A stretch of 64,000 nt of DNA from Antedon mediterranea (GCF_964355755.1 NC_092674.1:9117001-9181000), one strand, 5' to 3'. Shown: positions 13,501 to 60,758, numbered from the stretch's first letter. The notes: a model not told the origin generated them from the letters alone. Numbers and translations: made by a program.

Positions 13501-16500
13501 GAAAGTATAGTACAAGAATTAAAGATTCCAGTAAATAAAACAAATGCAAGGCTTATAACATATTCTGGTGAAAAGATAAGACCAGTTGGTAAAGTAACAC
13601 TACTCTGTGAAAACAAACATAAATACTATGAATTAGAGTTCCAAGTAATGAATAAAGCAGTTCATCCTGTATTGGGACTGCAGGCTTGTGAAAGACTAAA
13701 CTTAGTGAAGAGAGTAGAAAGAATAGAAACTAATAGTGACTACAATGATTTGAAATCTAAATACGATGTATTTAAAGGGTTAGGTTGTATTGGGGGTGTA
13801 CAAAAGTTGCATGTAAAAGAAGATGCAAAACCGGTAATTCATCCGCCAAGATCAGTACCTATTCCAATAAGAAAGAAAGTATTAAAGGAGTTGAATAATA
13901 TGGAAAGTAAAGGGGTAATAGTGAAACAAAATGACCCTACCCAATGGGTGAGCAGTATGGTAGTAGTTAAAAAAAAAAATAAAGATAGTGTACGTATATG
14001 TATAGATCCAAAAAATTTGAACGACGCTCTTGAAAGACAGCATTACCCAATGAAAACGATAGAAGAAGTAATAACTAAGCTACCTAATGCAAAAGTGTTC
14101 AGCACTTTAGATGCCAGTAGTGGGTATTGGCAAATACAGTTAGATGAGGATAGTTCAAGGTTGTGTACGTTTAATAGTCCTAATGGAAGGTATAGATACA
14201 CTAGATTACCTTTTGGTATTAAGTCAGCCCCTGAGATTTTTCAAAGAGTAATGACCCAAATGTTTGAAGATTTGGAAGGTACAGAAGTCATAATGGATGA
14301 TATTTTAGTATGGGGTATAGATAAGAAACAACATGACGAACGACTTGAGAAAGTTCTCAATCGAGCAAAAGAAAGAAATTTAAAATTAAACCCAGAAAAA
14401 TGTAAATTTGGATTAGATGAAGTAAAATACATTGGTCACACATTAACATCTGAAGGTTTAAAAACAGATGAGAGAAAAGTTAAAGCAGTACAAGAAATGC
14501 ACAAACCTAATAATAAGAAAGAGTTACAACAGTTTCTTGGAATGATAAATTATCTTGGTAAATTTATACCAAATTTAAGTAATGTAACCAAACCATTAAG
14601 ACAACTGTTAGAGAAAAATACTATGTGGCAATGGCAAGCAGAACATGATATTAGTTTTGGACAGTTGCAGCGCTTAGTAACAGAGGCGCCAGTTTTACAA
14701 TATTATGATGTAGAGAAACCGGTGACAGTAAGTGTTGACGCATCAAGCACAGGTATAGGCGCAGTATTATTGCAAGATGGACATCCGATAGCGTTTGCAT
14801 CAAAAGCCTTTACAGAGCCTCAAACAAGATATGCACAGATAGAGAAAGAATTAGCAGCTGTAGTTTTTGGATGTGAGCGTTTCCATCAATATTTGTATGG
14901 CAAAGAATTTATCGTAGAAAGCGACCATAAACCCTTAGAATCGATAATGAAAAAAGCACTAGCACTAACACCACCAAGACTACAGAAAATGTTATTAAAG
15001 CTACAGAAATACAAGCTGGAACTAGTTTATAAGAGAGGCAAAGAGTTGTATATAGCAGATGCATTGAGTAGAAATCATCTACCAGATATAGAAACAGAAC
15101 AGTTTAGCATTCCGCTTTACATGATTAACAACCTACAAATGACAAAAGAAAGACTAGTAGAAATAAAGAATGAAACAGTAAAGGATACAGCTTTAAGTAA
15201 ATTAAAGGACGTAGTAATAAATGGATGGCCAGAGAACAAAGCTATCCTAGAACCAGATGTTAAACCATATTGGGATTATAGAGATGAAATCTTAGTAGAA
15301 GGAGATATGCTATTCAAAAATAACAGATTAATCATACCAGCGACACAACGTAAACTGATGTTGAGTAAATTGCATGCTAGTCACCAAGGTATTGAAAAAA
15401 CAAAGAAACTTGCACGAGATTTAATCTTCTGGCCAGGAATAAATGCCCAAGTGACAGACACAGTAGGAAAATGTGAAATATGCCTAAAACACCGAATGAA
15501 AAACCAAAAAGAACCAATGGTAGCCCATCAAATACCATCAAGACCATGGCAGAAAGTGGGCATGGACCTATTCACACTAGAAGCTGAGGAATACCTAATA
15601 ATCGTAGACTATTATTCAGGATATTTCGAAATAAACATGTTAAAAAGCACGAAATCTAGCTCAGTTATAAAATTTTGCAAGCAACAATTTGCTAGACATG
15701 GGATACCAGAAGAAGTAATTTCTGATAATGGACCACAATTTGCGTCAATGGAATTTCAAAATTTTGGCAAAGTGTATGATTTTAAACATACAACAGCATC
15801 CCCATTTTATCCGCAAGCAAATGGAAGAGCCGAAAAAGCAGTTCAAACCGCAAAAATGATACTCAAAAAAGCGAGAGAAGATAAACAAGATCCATATTTA
15901 GCGCTATTAAGTTACCGCAATACACCTAGAGATGGATTACCATCACCAGTACAAATGCTAATGGGCCGTAGAACAAAAACACATTTACCAACGTCTACGA
16001 AACTGCTGAAACCAAAAGTAACAAACAACATGAGACAATTAAAACAAAACAAAGCAAAACAAAAGAACTATTACGACAAAGGAACAAAACCGCTAAAGAC
16101 ACTTAAAGTTGGAGATAGAATTTATGTGCGAAAAGATTGTCAGTGGAAACCAGCAACAATCGTTGAGAGACAAGAAAGTCCACGATCATACACAGTTGAA
16201 AGCGATGGAAAATATTATAGACGCAATCGCAGAGATATCATTAAAGTAACAAGTTTGCAGGATTCACAGACATCACATATAATAGAACCAAACACCACAC
16301 AAGAAACACGTCGCTACCCTAAACGCAACAGAAAACAATTGATAAAACTAGATTTGTGAACTAAGGGCAGAATAACCCCTAAATTGTGTGCCAGAATAGT
16401 CTACCTCTGAGCACAACATAAACAGCATTATATGTAATGTACTGTATGTATGTTAGGAAAGAGCTTTTGCCTGTTGAGGTTTTGTAAATAAAGATTGTTA

Positions 16501-19085
16501 GGATATATGTAAGAGAAGAAAGATGTAATAGTTTTGTTTTGTGAACAAAGGAAAAGATATTGTTAGAGTGTTGTTAGTTAGTAGATTTAGATGAACAGTA
16601 ATTAACTTTTTAATTTAAAAAAAAAAGGGAGATGTAATGATAGCATATAGTTAAGGCTATGGTATTGTAAGTATAGAGTGAGCCCTCTATAGTTAGTGTA
16701 CAGTTGAGTGAGCAATGCCTCATGGCATCACTTGATGTAGGAGAACCAAGATGGTTGAGATGTAATAAATGAAACACTAATCAAGTCACGACTACTACCT
16801 ATCTTTATTAAATAAACAAGTAACATTACAATACCAAACATGCTTTAAATCAGCTTTCAACAAAACAAACCGAAACATTTTACATATTTACAGTACATTA
16901 TCAATATTAATTTTCTTAAAAAGTCCATTACAGTAAGCAGTTCTAAACTATTTTTACTTAAAAAGATTGATAAAATTCCAATTCAATTTTGATGTGCCAT
17001 AAAAACCTTTGAACTATGATAATATGATTGAAGCAAAAAAACATTTTTTTTTATTTCCAAGATTTCTTGGCATTATAAAGTAATTGTTAACCAAAATGTG
17101 TTCTACTGTAGATAACAGTTGATCTCCAAAAGATAAACAACACATATTTGTGGTATTTTTATTGTAAATACTGTACATTACTTTGGCTGGTAACCAGTAA
17201 AAATAAAACAAAATTAAAGTTTCACTTTTTAAAGAACTACAATTAAAGCAGTTACAGTAGTCTCTCGTAAATTGGTATTTAAACAGGTACAGGTAGATAT
17301 TTTCTCAAAGGTATAAGTATGTTGTGGTTCGCTTCAGTTTGAATTTGTAAATGAATGTACTACAGTAGTAAAGTTAGCACAACTACATTAAGTTCATCAG
17401 AGTTCATTTTGTTTCAAATTAAGCAGTTGAATAGGCATCTTCTACTGGGTTTACCCAGGAGACTTTGGCAAAATGCCACTGCTGTAGTGATATGGTATCT
17501 GATTGATAAAAGCACTATCATTGTCTTCCATATGGCATCAATTGTTTGATAGTCATTCTAACTTTATACTGTATGATGCATTACCGGGTGCATTACCTTT
17601 TCAAACCTTACCCACCCCTTCCCTTCCCATTACCATAAATGAAGCCTACATTTTTTATAGTGCACAATTTAATCATGCATTTTTACAAGTGTCTTTTTCT
17701 AAATTAGGAAAGAGAAACATTCCAAAAAGTAAGAAAATAATTTTTTGAAGGGTTGTAAATAAACAACGGAAGTGTGTGGGTGGAAAAGTTTTCCAAATAG
17801 CTATACTGTATTTCTAATAATGAAGATGTTTTTTTTGTATTTCAACCAGACTACTGTACTACTTGCGAAAGTTACTGTAGGCCAGGCCAACATATAATAA
17901 GTTTTGATAAAATAATAGTAAGATCAGAAGGTGTTCTTTACCATCATCTTTCATCTTGACTTGACAATCGTTTAGAATTAAATTCTGACAATATTGTACT
18001 AAACTGGATGGCATGTAGCCCACCCTCTATTTGCCAGTAGGCCTACTAGATATTATATCATCAAGATATGACATTTATCTATGTGGTGCCAGGATTTCTT
18101 GAGTGGTGACCATTTCACTACAACAGCTTTTTAAAACAAATGAAACTGTTTGATTCTTAAATTTATCTTGTATTTTGGTTACTAATACCAACTGAAGCAT
18201 TAAAACAAAGGTTATTGTTAAAAGTACAGTAGATAAAACTTGTACCAATTTCCTGTCCTTTTTGTTCTAAAACTCTGTCATCTGTAATAATGTAATGAAT
18301 TGAAAGGGATCAATACTTTATTCACATTTTTAAATCACAAGTAAAACAAGAAAGACAAGAACTATAATAAGAATGACTGGTTCCTGAATATTTTCATAGG
18401 TTGCATTTATAATATGACAATAAAATATTATAATACCGTACTGTACTGCAAACTATGCTTGAAAAAAAGAAACAAGGGGGAAAATGAATGGTAATTGTAG
18501 CTACAGTATCTATGAATGTATAAAAAGACCAATCATTTAAATTCAATGATGTACAATCTTCTAATGTAATTTTCAGACAGATTTACACATTCATTTTTAG
18601 ATGGACTGATTTGAGAAGGGTCATTCAACAAGGTCAATACTGAAGGGTTAACAACTTCATTTATTAGAGGGTATAGAATGGGGCCTCGGGGTTATTTTGA
18701 AAATTCTCAAAGTTAATTTGTTATATACTTCTCATACATAATCATGAGAATAACGAACTGTCGTACAGTTACCTTGGCTTTATGTAATAACACTAGACAA
18801 TTTTGCTTATTTACATAATGTTTTTCAAGATAAAAGATAAACGTTTTTACAAATAAATCAAAGAAAATACTTATAAAAAGGTTAATAGTAAAATAGTTAG
18901 GCCTATATGCCTACATAGTACAACTCAGTAATGAGTTTGTTTTCATCTAAAATTTGATATTTTTACAAAATACTAAAATGTCTATCTAACAAGGATTCCT
19001 TAGTTGTACTTACCGCGGCGTTGGCCAATTCGAAAAATACCGCACACACAAGGATACTGAATGCGGCGACTTCCAAAAACTTCAT
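7520..19085 (-). CDS. Second collagen IV alpha chain, divergent partner, 5' end only
   Basis: Two exons on the - strand form the start of a collagen IV chain: a 24-codon signal-peptide exon (19085 down to 19014) and, 11.4 kb on, a 20-codon cysteine-rich 7S exon (7579 down to 7520). Joined in phase 0 they read into ANAAACVGCQGAPRC then ICNGTKGDR, the point where Gly-X-Y repeats should begin. I found no further Gly-X-Y exon on the - strand between 1 and 7519, so the next intron exceeds 7.5 kb and the bulk of the gene lies to the left. The head-to-head position beside an alpha2-type gene suggests this is the alpha1-type chain; that is inference, because its diagnostic NC1 domain is outside the window. 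Confidence 0.82.
7580..12284. other. First intron of the - strand collagen gene, part 1
   Basis: AT-rich. A CpG-containing patch at 7870-8110 (GGCGACGTGACAAC, GATCGGGCGCAAGG) stands out and may be old transposon sequence. A 137-bp tandem duplication lies at 10526-10795. No gene seen. Confidence 0.4.
10526..10795. repeat. 137-bp tandem duplication
   Basis: Two adjacent copies start AGGATACGAGAACAT (10526) and AGGATACGGGAACAT (10663), each with GAGTCTCCTTACAGGAAAGT. Differences are few. Confidence 0.85.
12285..12482 (+). repeat. 5' LTR of the Ty3/gypsy element
   Basis: 198 bp, TGTAAT to ATTACA, with an AATAAA near its 3' end. Matches the 3' LTR throughout by eye. Confidence 0.95.
12483..12492 (+). 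other. Primer-binding site of the Ty3/gypsy element
   Basis: TGGTGTCAG immediately after the LTR complements ...CTGACACCA, the 3' end of tRNA-Leu. The primer identity rests on nine bases. Confidence 0.6.
12493..16359 (+). CDS. Gag-Pol polyprotein of the Ty3/gypsy retrotransposon
   Basis: 1288 residues in a single frame, so gag and pol are fused without a frameshift. Gag occupies about 1-226. Two zinc knuckles span 227-259, of the CxxCGxxHx4C / CxxCGxxNHFx3C type common in Mag-like elements. The aspartic protease motif DTGA is at 328-331. Reverse transcriptase runs about 455-650, with IMDD at 600-603 in place of the usual YVDD/YMDD. RNase H runs about 748-860 (VDAS, ...IADALSR). Integrase has an HxxH...CxxC zinc site (H961, H964, C994, C997) and a catalytic triad D1025, D1078, E1114. 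A basic GPY/F-like tail follows. All catalytic residues are present and there is no stop, so the copy could be active. Start: first ATG in frame, 10 nt past the LTR. Confidence 0.95.
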   Translation: MNGLKPPESLKVSVSNNMAEEWRKWSQRFGLYITASGLDRKPAKVKCSTLLHVIGEEALDIFNTFVFTADDDAEDVEVILQKFKAHFEPQRNITYERHKFNTRIQKEGEGFDQFITDLRSKARTCGFDNLHDSLIKDRIVVGIRSDTVRERLLRENDLTLQKAVEICQAAEISRKQRCVMKDASKTGNSEVIEESEINKLKTEYKYKKASSSAASSSYNKTGVIRDCRQCGKTHEYKNCPAYGKQCKSCGRNNHFAIKCRSKDKRKPYRPKKKKIEVLEEIDSDSTNSDEEFLMDTLENKDNTKEWSVNLKIYNSDSKHKVVKLKIDTGAQCNVITESIVQELKIPVNKTNARLITYSGEKIRPVGKVTLLCENKHKYYELEFQVMNKAVHPVLGLQACERLNLVKRVERIETNSDYNDLKSKYDVFKGLGCIGGVQKLHVKEDAKPVIHPPRSVPIPIRKKVLKELNNMESKGVIVKQNDPTQWVSSMVVVKKKNKDSVRICIDPKNLNDALERQHYPMKTIEEVITKLPNAKVFSTLDASSGYWQIQLDEDSSRLCTFNSPNGRYRYTRLPFGIKSAPEIFQRVMTQMFEDLEGTEVIMDDILVWGIDKKQHDERLEKVLNRAKERNLKLNPEKCKFGLDEVKYIGHTLTSEGLKTDERKVKAVQEMHKPNNKKELQQFLGMINYLGKFIPNLSNVTKPLRQLLEKNTMWQWQAEHDISFGQLQRLVTEAPVLQYYDVEKPVTVSVDASSTGIGAVLLQDGHPIAFASKAFTEPQTRYAQIEKELAAVVFGCERFHQYLYGKEFIVESDHKPLESIMKKALALTPPRLQKMLLKLQKYKLELVYKRGKELYIADALSRNHLPDIETEQFSIPLYMINNLQMTKERLVEIKNETVKDTALSKLKDVVINGWPENKAILEPDVKPYWDYRDEILVEGDMLFKNNRLIIPATQRKLMLSKLHASHQGIEKTKKLARDLIFWPGINAQVTDTVGKCEICLKHRMKNQKEPMVAHQIPSRPWQKVGMDLFTLEAEEYLIIVDYYSGYFEINMLKSTKSSSVIKFCKQQFARHGIPEEVISDNGPQFASMEFQNFGKVYDFKHTTASPFYPQANGRAEKAVQTAKMILKKAREDKQDPYLALLSYRNTPRDGLPSPVQMLMGRRTKTHLPTSTKLLKPKVTNNMRQLKQNKAKQKNYYDKGTKPLKTLKVGDRIYVRKDCQWKPATIVERQESPRSYTVESDGKYYRRNRRDIIKVTSLQDSQTSHIIEPNTTQETRRYPKRNRKQLIKLDL
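16633..16830 (+). repeat. 3' LTR of the Ty3/gypsy element
   Basis: 198 bp, same sequence as the 5' LTR, preceded by the polypurine tract AAAAAAGGGAGA and followed by the target duplicate ATACC. Confidence 0.95.
16836..19013. other. First intron of the - strand collagen gene, part 2
   Basis: AT-rich, 2.2 kb between the retrotransposon and exon 1. I see no gene or clear repeat; short open frames at 17355-17748 lack splice or homology support. Confidence 0.4.
19014..19085 (-). CDS. Divergent collagen IV gene, exon 1 (signal peptide)
   Basis: The exon encodes MKFLEVAAFSILVCAVFFEL then ANAA, a textbook signal peptide with an ANA|A cleavage site, and ends GCCGCG before a perfect gtaagt donor. The start was chosen because it is the only ATG that opens this hydrophobic frame. 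Phase 0 end. Confidence 0.82.
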
Positions 19086-19102
19086 GTTTGTTTCTTATCT
19101 GC

Positions 19103-19127
19103 CTGTTCTTTGCTTGGCAAAGAACAG
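19103..19127 (-). promoter_or_regulatory. Perfect stem-loop in the 5' leader of the - strand collagen gene
   Basis: On the transcript strand CTGTTCTTTGC and GCAAAGAACAG pair perfectly (11 bp) around a 3-nt loop, CAA. The stem ends 17 nt before the ATG. Fibrillar collagen mRNAs carry a translational 5' stem-loop; a similar role here is a guess. Confidence 0.55.
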
Positions 19128-20234
19128 CTCAGTTTAGCAAATTAACGATGATACTCGGCGAAAAATCTCCTGAAAGTAGTTTTTGTGAAATTATTTAGTA
19201 ATCTTTTTGATCAAACTACCACCATCTTTCGCCTAGAACTGGGATCGCGGGGACAGCTTCGCCGAAACAATTTCTGCAAGTGGGATAGCCCAGATTTCGC
19301 GTATTGATTCTATGGAGCCTAATCACTCAGTTCCAAAAACATTCACACTTTAATAAACAGTGAATGTTTGTAGCATTCTTCTACTTTTCATGTAAAAGGG
19401 CAATTTTAAGCACTCGATAAAATAAATATTCAAGTCTATTGCTACCTCAACGCAGATTGTTGGTACTATATTGTGATGGCGAAGTTGGGAAAGTCTAATC
19501 ACCGTTAAACCAATTCCATACGCCTGGCATACAGAACAGAAGGTCAAAACTTACCGGGGAATCTGAAGCCAGTGATTTGATGAAAGTTGACACAAAAGGT
19601 TGAGAGAATTGCAAAGAAAAGTTACAGGGCGTGTCTGCTAAACAGCTGTCTGGTCAAATTCCTCGCCAATGAGCCATGGTAGAAACTGAGACGAACTTGA
19701 TTATTTTCTTTTCTTCACAAGACATTTTATGAGCAACCATGTAAAAATATCCATCGCCTCAACGCCCAAATTAATACTGTTGAAAATTTCTCAACAGTAA
19801 TTTGACCGTCAAAACACTATAGGCCTAAGATGCTATTTTTTACCACCTCCATACTGTAGTAAAAGCAACTGTTTGAATCCATTACATGTTCTGATTTCTG
19901 TTCTTATTAATAAAAATTACCCACTGTATAAATCCTGAAAGATTGTTTGTTTTCTTGTGTTCCTTTATGTTTATTTCATTAACCACCATTAATTGTAGGC
20001 CTATTGTTCATGTTACGTAACTTGTTTATTTCTAGGCTTCCCTACCCTTATTTTTACGGTCTGTATCTTTTGTTTTGGCTTGTTTACGCTATAGACCAAA
20101 AAGAAATGTGTAGGCCTATAATAGTAAAGTAGAGATATGATAATAGCCATGACAGATAGATGCTGCAATGTAATTTTGTTTTTATTTCTACGTAAAAATT
20201 GTACATATACCAAAAAACAAACCGATATTTTTTT

Positions 20235-20312
20235 AATCAAATTTTCGTTTTTCATGAAGGTAACGCACGAAACGTTTCGTGCGTTACCTTCATGAAAAAC
20301 GAAAATTTGATT
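20235..20312. repeat. Perfect 78-bp palindrome in the divergent promoter
   Basis: Two 39-bp arms meet with no spacer at AAAC|GTTT (20273/20274). The arms contain CATGAAGGTAACGCACGAAA and its exact complement. I saw no mismatch. It may be a young inverted duplication or a protein-binding dyad. Confidence 0.85.
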
Positions 20313-21763
20313 TCAAAAATATTTTGGGAAGGAGATGAATTTTTTCAATTTCAAACGATATGTTTACATGAGAGTGCATAAATATAATTACTCAATTCAA
20401 GTCCTACGCAAAGTTTGTATAAGCACAATAAAGTACCGAACTTAGGAAGTTATAGGTAGCACAACCCATGAAATGGGATCAAGCAACTTATATCACGGAA
20501 TATTTGACTAATTTAGGATAATTACTTCCCAAACGACATTTTGGTTTCCCTTTACTCGTGAGAAAGTTTTGTCAGACGATCAAATTATATACGTGATTGA
20601 AGTTCCATAATAAATGTATGATTCTTATCAGTTTTAATTGTTTAAATAGGAACAATTCTTACTTTTTAACCTTTTGACCGATAACGTTTTCCGACGTGTT
20701 TAGACTGTGGAGGTACACCAATAATATAAGGTGCCAACTCTACGGAGGCTTTGGTATCTATAAGACCATTTCTGTAGTATTGTTTACCATGATTTTTCTG
20801 ATGCGGACACATTAAAGACACATAAAGATTGATAAAATATATTTCTTTTTTCTTTCTTTTTATATATATTTTTTTTATTTATGGCCACTGTATTGTACCT
20901 TCAAGTTGAAATTACGACATTTTGATAAACCAGTTTCCAATAGGCTTCAAGTTCCACACTACAGTGCCGGTAAACCATGGAAGTTGCCGGTGCCGGTACT
21001 TATTAGTAAATATGTTTTATTTATCACCTACACATATGGGCTTTCATGTTATTGTTTAAGAGATATAAGTGCAGTCCTGTGTAAATCATATAGAAAAAAA
21101 AAACGAGAGTTTCGAAATATCACCGGGAATGTCTGATGCGCTCCTCCATAATAAGCGAACTGGATTAATAAATAATTTGGTAAAATATAAATGAGTTTAT
21201 TAAGCAAACAGTACACTATTATTAATAAATATTTAAATATTGAAACATATGTTACACATCTTTTAGATATACAGCGCGATAAAACCATTTGAAACGAAAG
21301 AAACCAATAATTATTTTATTGTATAGTCTGAAATCGTGTTAAATCATCAACCAAAGATTGTTTCTAGCTGTGTTGGAGTGCTGGGTTTGTGTTTGTGGTG
21401 TTGACGCAAATATACAATTTGGGTTCGAAACTGTAATTAATACGGTACAGAGTCAAAACAAAGACCGAACCAAATTAGTGCTGATTAAATGTCAAATCTC
21501 GTTACTTGAGAACTATTGGCTCCACCTACTTTTGTAGCTAGCAGAGTCGATTTCATCGCGAAATTTGGATCTTCGCTAGCGAATTTGCCGACCTAGGCTT
21601 TTGGCATTTTCTACCCCGATTACAGAAAATTATAACAATTTTCTATTGAAAACAGGGGAATTTAGCGTAGATAGCAACAGCCTAGAAGATCTAGATTCCG
21701 TTTATCTGTCTTTCTTTTACTTCGGATAGTTTATTTTATCGCGAATCGATTAAGTTCGGGTAC

Positions 21764-21787
21764 ATGTTCGTCCAGCCCGCGCGGTAA
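21764..21787 (+). promoter_or_regulatory. Possible seven-codon upstream ORF in the alpha2-type leader
   Basis: ATGTTCGTCCAGCCCGCGCG then GTAA: an ATG 55 nt before the main start, with its own stop 31 nt before it. It matters only if transcription starts upstream of 21764, which is unknown. Confidence 0.25.
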
Positions 21788-21818
21788 ACCAAGAAACCGC
21801 CGAAGGAAGGATTAAGGA

Positions 21819-58275
<36,457 letters not shown>

Positions 58276-59785
58276 TCTATTGTAAAATGGAGATTTCTTT
58301 AGATACCTATGCCAAACTTGAAAAAAACCTCAATATCATATTTTACAATAGCCAATTGCATTTTTTTAACAAAATTAATTTAGGTGATGCAGATACTGTG
58401 AGGTATACTCTAATGTGTATTATATAAAAATCAAAATTAATTTTCTTTTAAACATAATATTCAATTATGCAGTTTATACTGAAACCATAAAAAATTATAT
58501 TTACATTTTCATTACCAAGGCATATATTTAATTGGTTAAAAATTATTGATTCAAAATGTATGTACTGTATAATTTATAAGGTATAACATGTCTACATTTC
58601 CTGTTTTTGAAAATCAGTTAAGAAAAAAATGCATATTTTAGATAAATATTTTAGTAATGAATTTTAAATGTATCAACAGTATTCTTGTATGTAACCTAAA
58701 TTATCATTTATATTAATAGTGTAACATAGCAAATGTTTGACTTAGTACCAAATTATTTAGTTACTAGATTTAGAATTGCATTTATGATGTTTTAAATTTA
58801 TTATCACGCTTACATCAAAGACATTGTATTATCGTACTACTTTTTAGTTTCATTATGCACAAATCGTGCTTTTTATTCAGTTACTAAATTACTGTTGTAT
58901 CATGTAAATAGATTTGACGTTTTACATTTTCTATGCATTTAATTATTAAACACATAAGTAAAGCCACATTCACACTGAATGTCTGTTCAATTAGACTGGA
59001 ATTGCTCTTTATTCTCGATCAACTTAGCCGAGTTTTACAATCAGTTTGAAAGAGTGTAAATTGGCTCATGAAGAATGACCGAGCTAGTTTAATTGAGATG
59101 AAAAGTCCAATGCTAATAGCATAGGTTATTACTTAGTAACTTTGTTATATAGAAGTCACTACATATTGGCCACAGTAGTTTATTTTACAAAACCTCTGGG
59201 TTAGTCTGTCTGATTGTCGCTCTTTGGAAGACTAACCCAAGTGCCAACAGGCAGCAGACTTTACTTTTGTGACCAAAAAAAAAAACACAACTGGAAAACA
59301 CAACAAATGAAGAAGTTCCTCTTATAAATAATCATTTTAAACAATAACAGTTTTTTCAACAAAAAAAAGTCCTAATCAAAAATACATGTTTGTTTAACTA
59401 AATACTGTATAATTGTGTGGATTAATCAAAATATTTAAATAGATAACATAAGAAAACTATTTACCACATATTATTTTGAATCAACAGTAGTATAGGCACC
59501 ATACATTAAATTGGTAACAAACAACTATTTCACCAACTTAAATTGGCTCAATACTCACTAATAACTATCGCTTTTATTTATTATCAATAATGTGATGTTT
59601 GTCAACATAGGTTTAAAAATATACATACTGTATTCCAGGTTAAACATTGGTGCTATTTTATATAATGTCTTTTACTTCATTTAAACTTTTGAGTAAATAA
59701 TATATGCTGCATTCACTAGAATATGTAGAGGTAAAAATATGGAGAACTTGTCAAACTTAAATAAAAACAATACCATTTCATTTGT
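58276..59785 (+). other. Probable 3' UTR of the alpha2-type collagen gene
   Basis: AT-rich, no coding signal. Candidate poly(A) signals are ATTAAA near 58945 and AATAAA at 59760-59765; the latter is followed by T/GT-rich sequence. The true 3' end cannot be fixed from sequence alone. Confidence 0.3.
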
Positions 59786-59850
59786 TTCTTATTTTGTACA
59801 TCACTTCATTGATGTTGGCCCTTAAATGATTTGAATGATCAGAGGAACAT

Positions 59851-59981
59851 CAATGGTGTAACGCAGAGACCGGAGGCCCTTGGCTTAGGGATCCAACGCT
59901 GGATGCCTCTGGCTTTTTTTCCTTTCTCGTAAGCTTTGGGGGCCTGGGTTTAGCCAGCGAGCACTCATAGTTATGCCACTG
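59851..59981. mobile_element. hAT-type MITE downstream of the collagen gene
   Basis: 131 bp, CAATGGTGTAACGCAG ... GTTATGCCACTG, flanked by an 8-bp target duplication AGGAACAT / AGGAACAG (7 of 8). The duplication length is diagnostic for hAT. Confidence 0.7.
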
Positions 59982-60728
59982 AGGAACAGTTTATATACCA
60001 ATTCATTCTAATATGGCATGTGGAATTCATCAAGACTGATGCACAAAACCAGAACTAAACATACTACTTATGGTAAAGTTGATTTGTAATTTACTACATG
60101 TATTATGGCGATTGAAAAAGGTACAGGAGCAACAAAGACCTTTTGGAGTGTCTAAGCATAGAGGATGGATAAAGTGATATTGGTAGAACACTATATACAG
60201 TAGACATACTGTTGGGCCTCAAAGATGTCAAGTACGTGGTTAGTACCTTGGTGCTTCCAAAAAAAATAAATAAATAAAAAGAGAAACACTTATAATTATA
60301 TTTTGTTAAACTTTTATTTACAATTAGTCAACAGCCAGTGGTATGAATTTCTAATGTTAAATACTCATTTTAAAGTAGCTGCTGTTTATGTCATCATCCA
60401 TATTGAAAATTGTTCTTGTCGCTGTGTACTGTAATGTATTTGTTAAAACACAAGATGGCGTAATTCTTCCATTAAACAAAAATTCTATGATCTTGACACC
60501 TTTTTCCCTTTATACGGATGAATAAATGCAGGACAAAGTTGTATTTTTTATTGAGAGTAGCGTACACTCCCAATTTGAAATTATTATTAAATCACAACTG
60601 GTGTTTATTATCTTGTTTTCCAATCCTTTACTCTGCAAAACATATGCAATCCATGCATCACTCAAACTTGAAAATACATACGGAAGTAGTTGTAAAATTT
60701 CTACAATTTAGGCAAACAAAAGAAACCT

Positions 60729-60758
60729 TTATTCAGCTTTCGGTAAAGCTTCCAATCC
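60729..60758 (-). CDS. Unidentified - strand gene, terminal exon
   Basis: Nine codons GLEALPKAE and TAA after a strong polypyrimidine acceptor. It is short, so it depends on the upstream exon being real. Confidence 0.38.
   Translation of the reverse strand, partial: GLEALPKAE

Larger units (their letters stand above)
12285..16830 (+). mobile_element. Intact Ty3/gypsy LTR retrotransposon (Mag/SURL-like)
   Basis: 4546 bp bounded by two 198-bp LTRs that I read as identical, each TGTAAT...ATTACA, with a 5-bp target duplication ATACC (12280-12284 and 16831-16835). A primer-binding site follows the 5' LTR directly (TGGTGTCAG, complementary to the 3' end of a tRNA-Leu), and an A-rich/GGGAGA polypurine tract precedes the 3' LTR. 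One uninterrupted 1288-codon gag-pol frame fills the interior. Identical LTRs imply recent insertion. It lies in the first intron of the - strand collagen gene, antisense to it. Confidence 0.96.
19086..21818. promoter_or_regulatory. Divergent promoter region between the two collagen IV genes
   Basis: 2733 bp separate the two start codons and contain no supported gene. CpG-richer patches lie next to each start (about 19190-19300 and 21536-21830, e.g. six CpG in 21541-21600). The AT-rich middle holds a perfect palindrome at 20235-20312. In vertebrates COL4A1/COL4A2 share a much shorter bidirectional promoter, so here two separate core promoters with shared enhancers are likely. I could not place a TATA box or transcription start with confidence. 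Confidence 0.7.
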
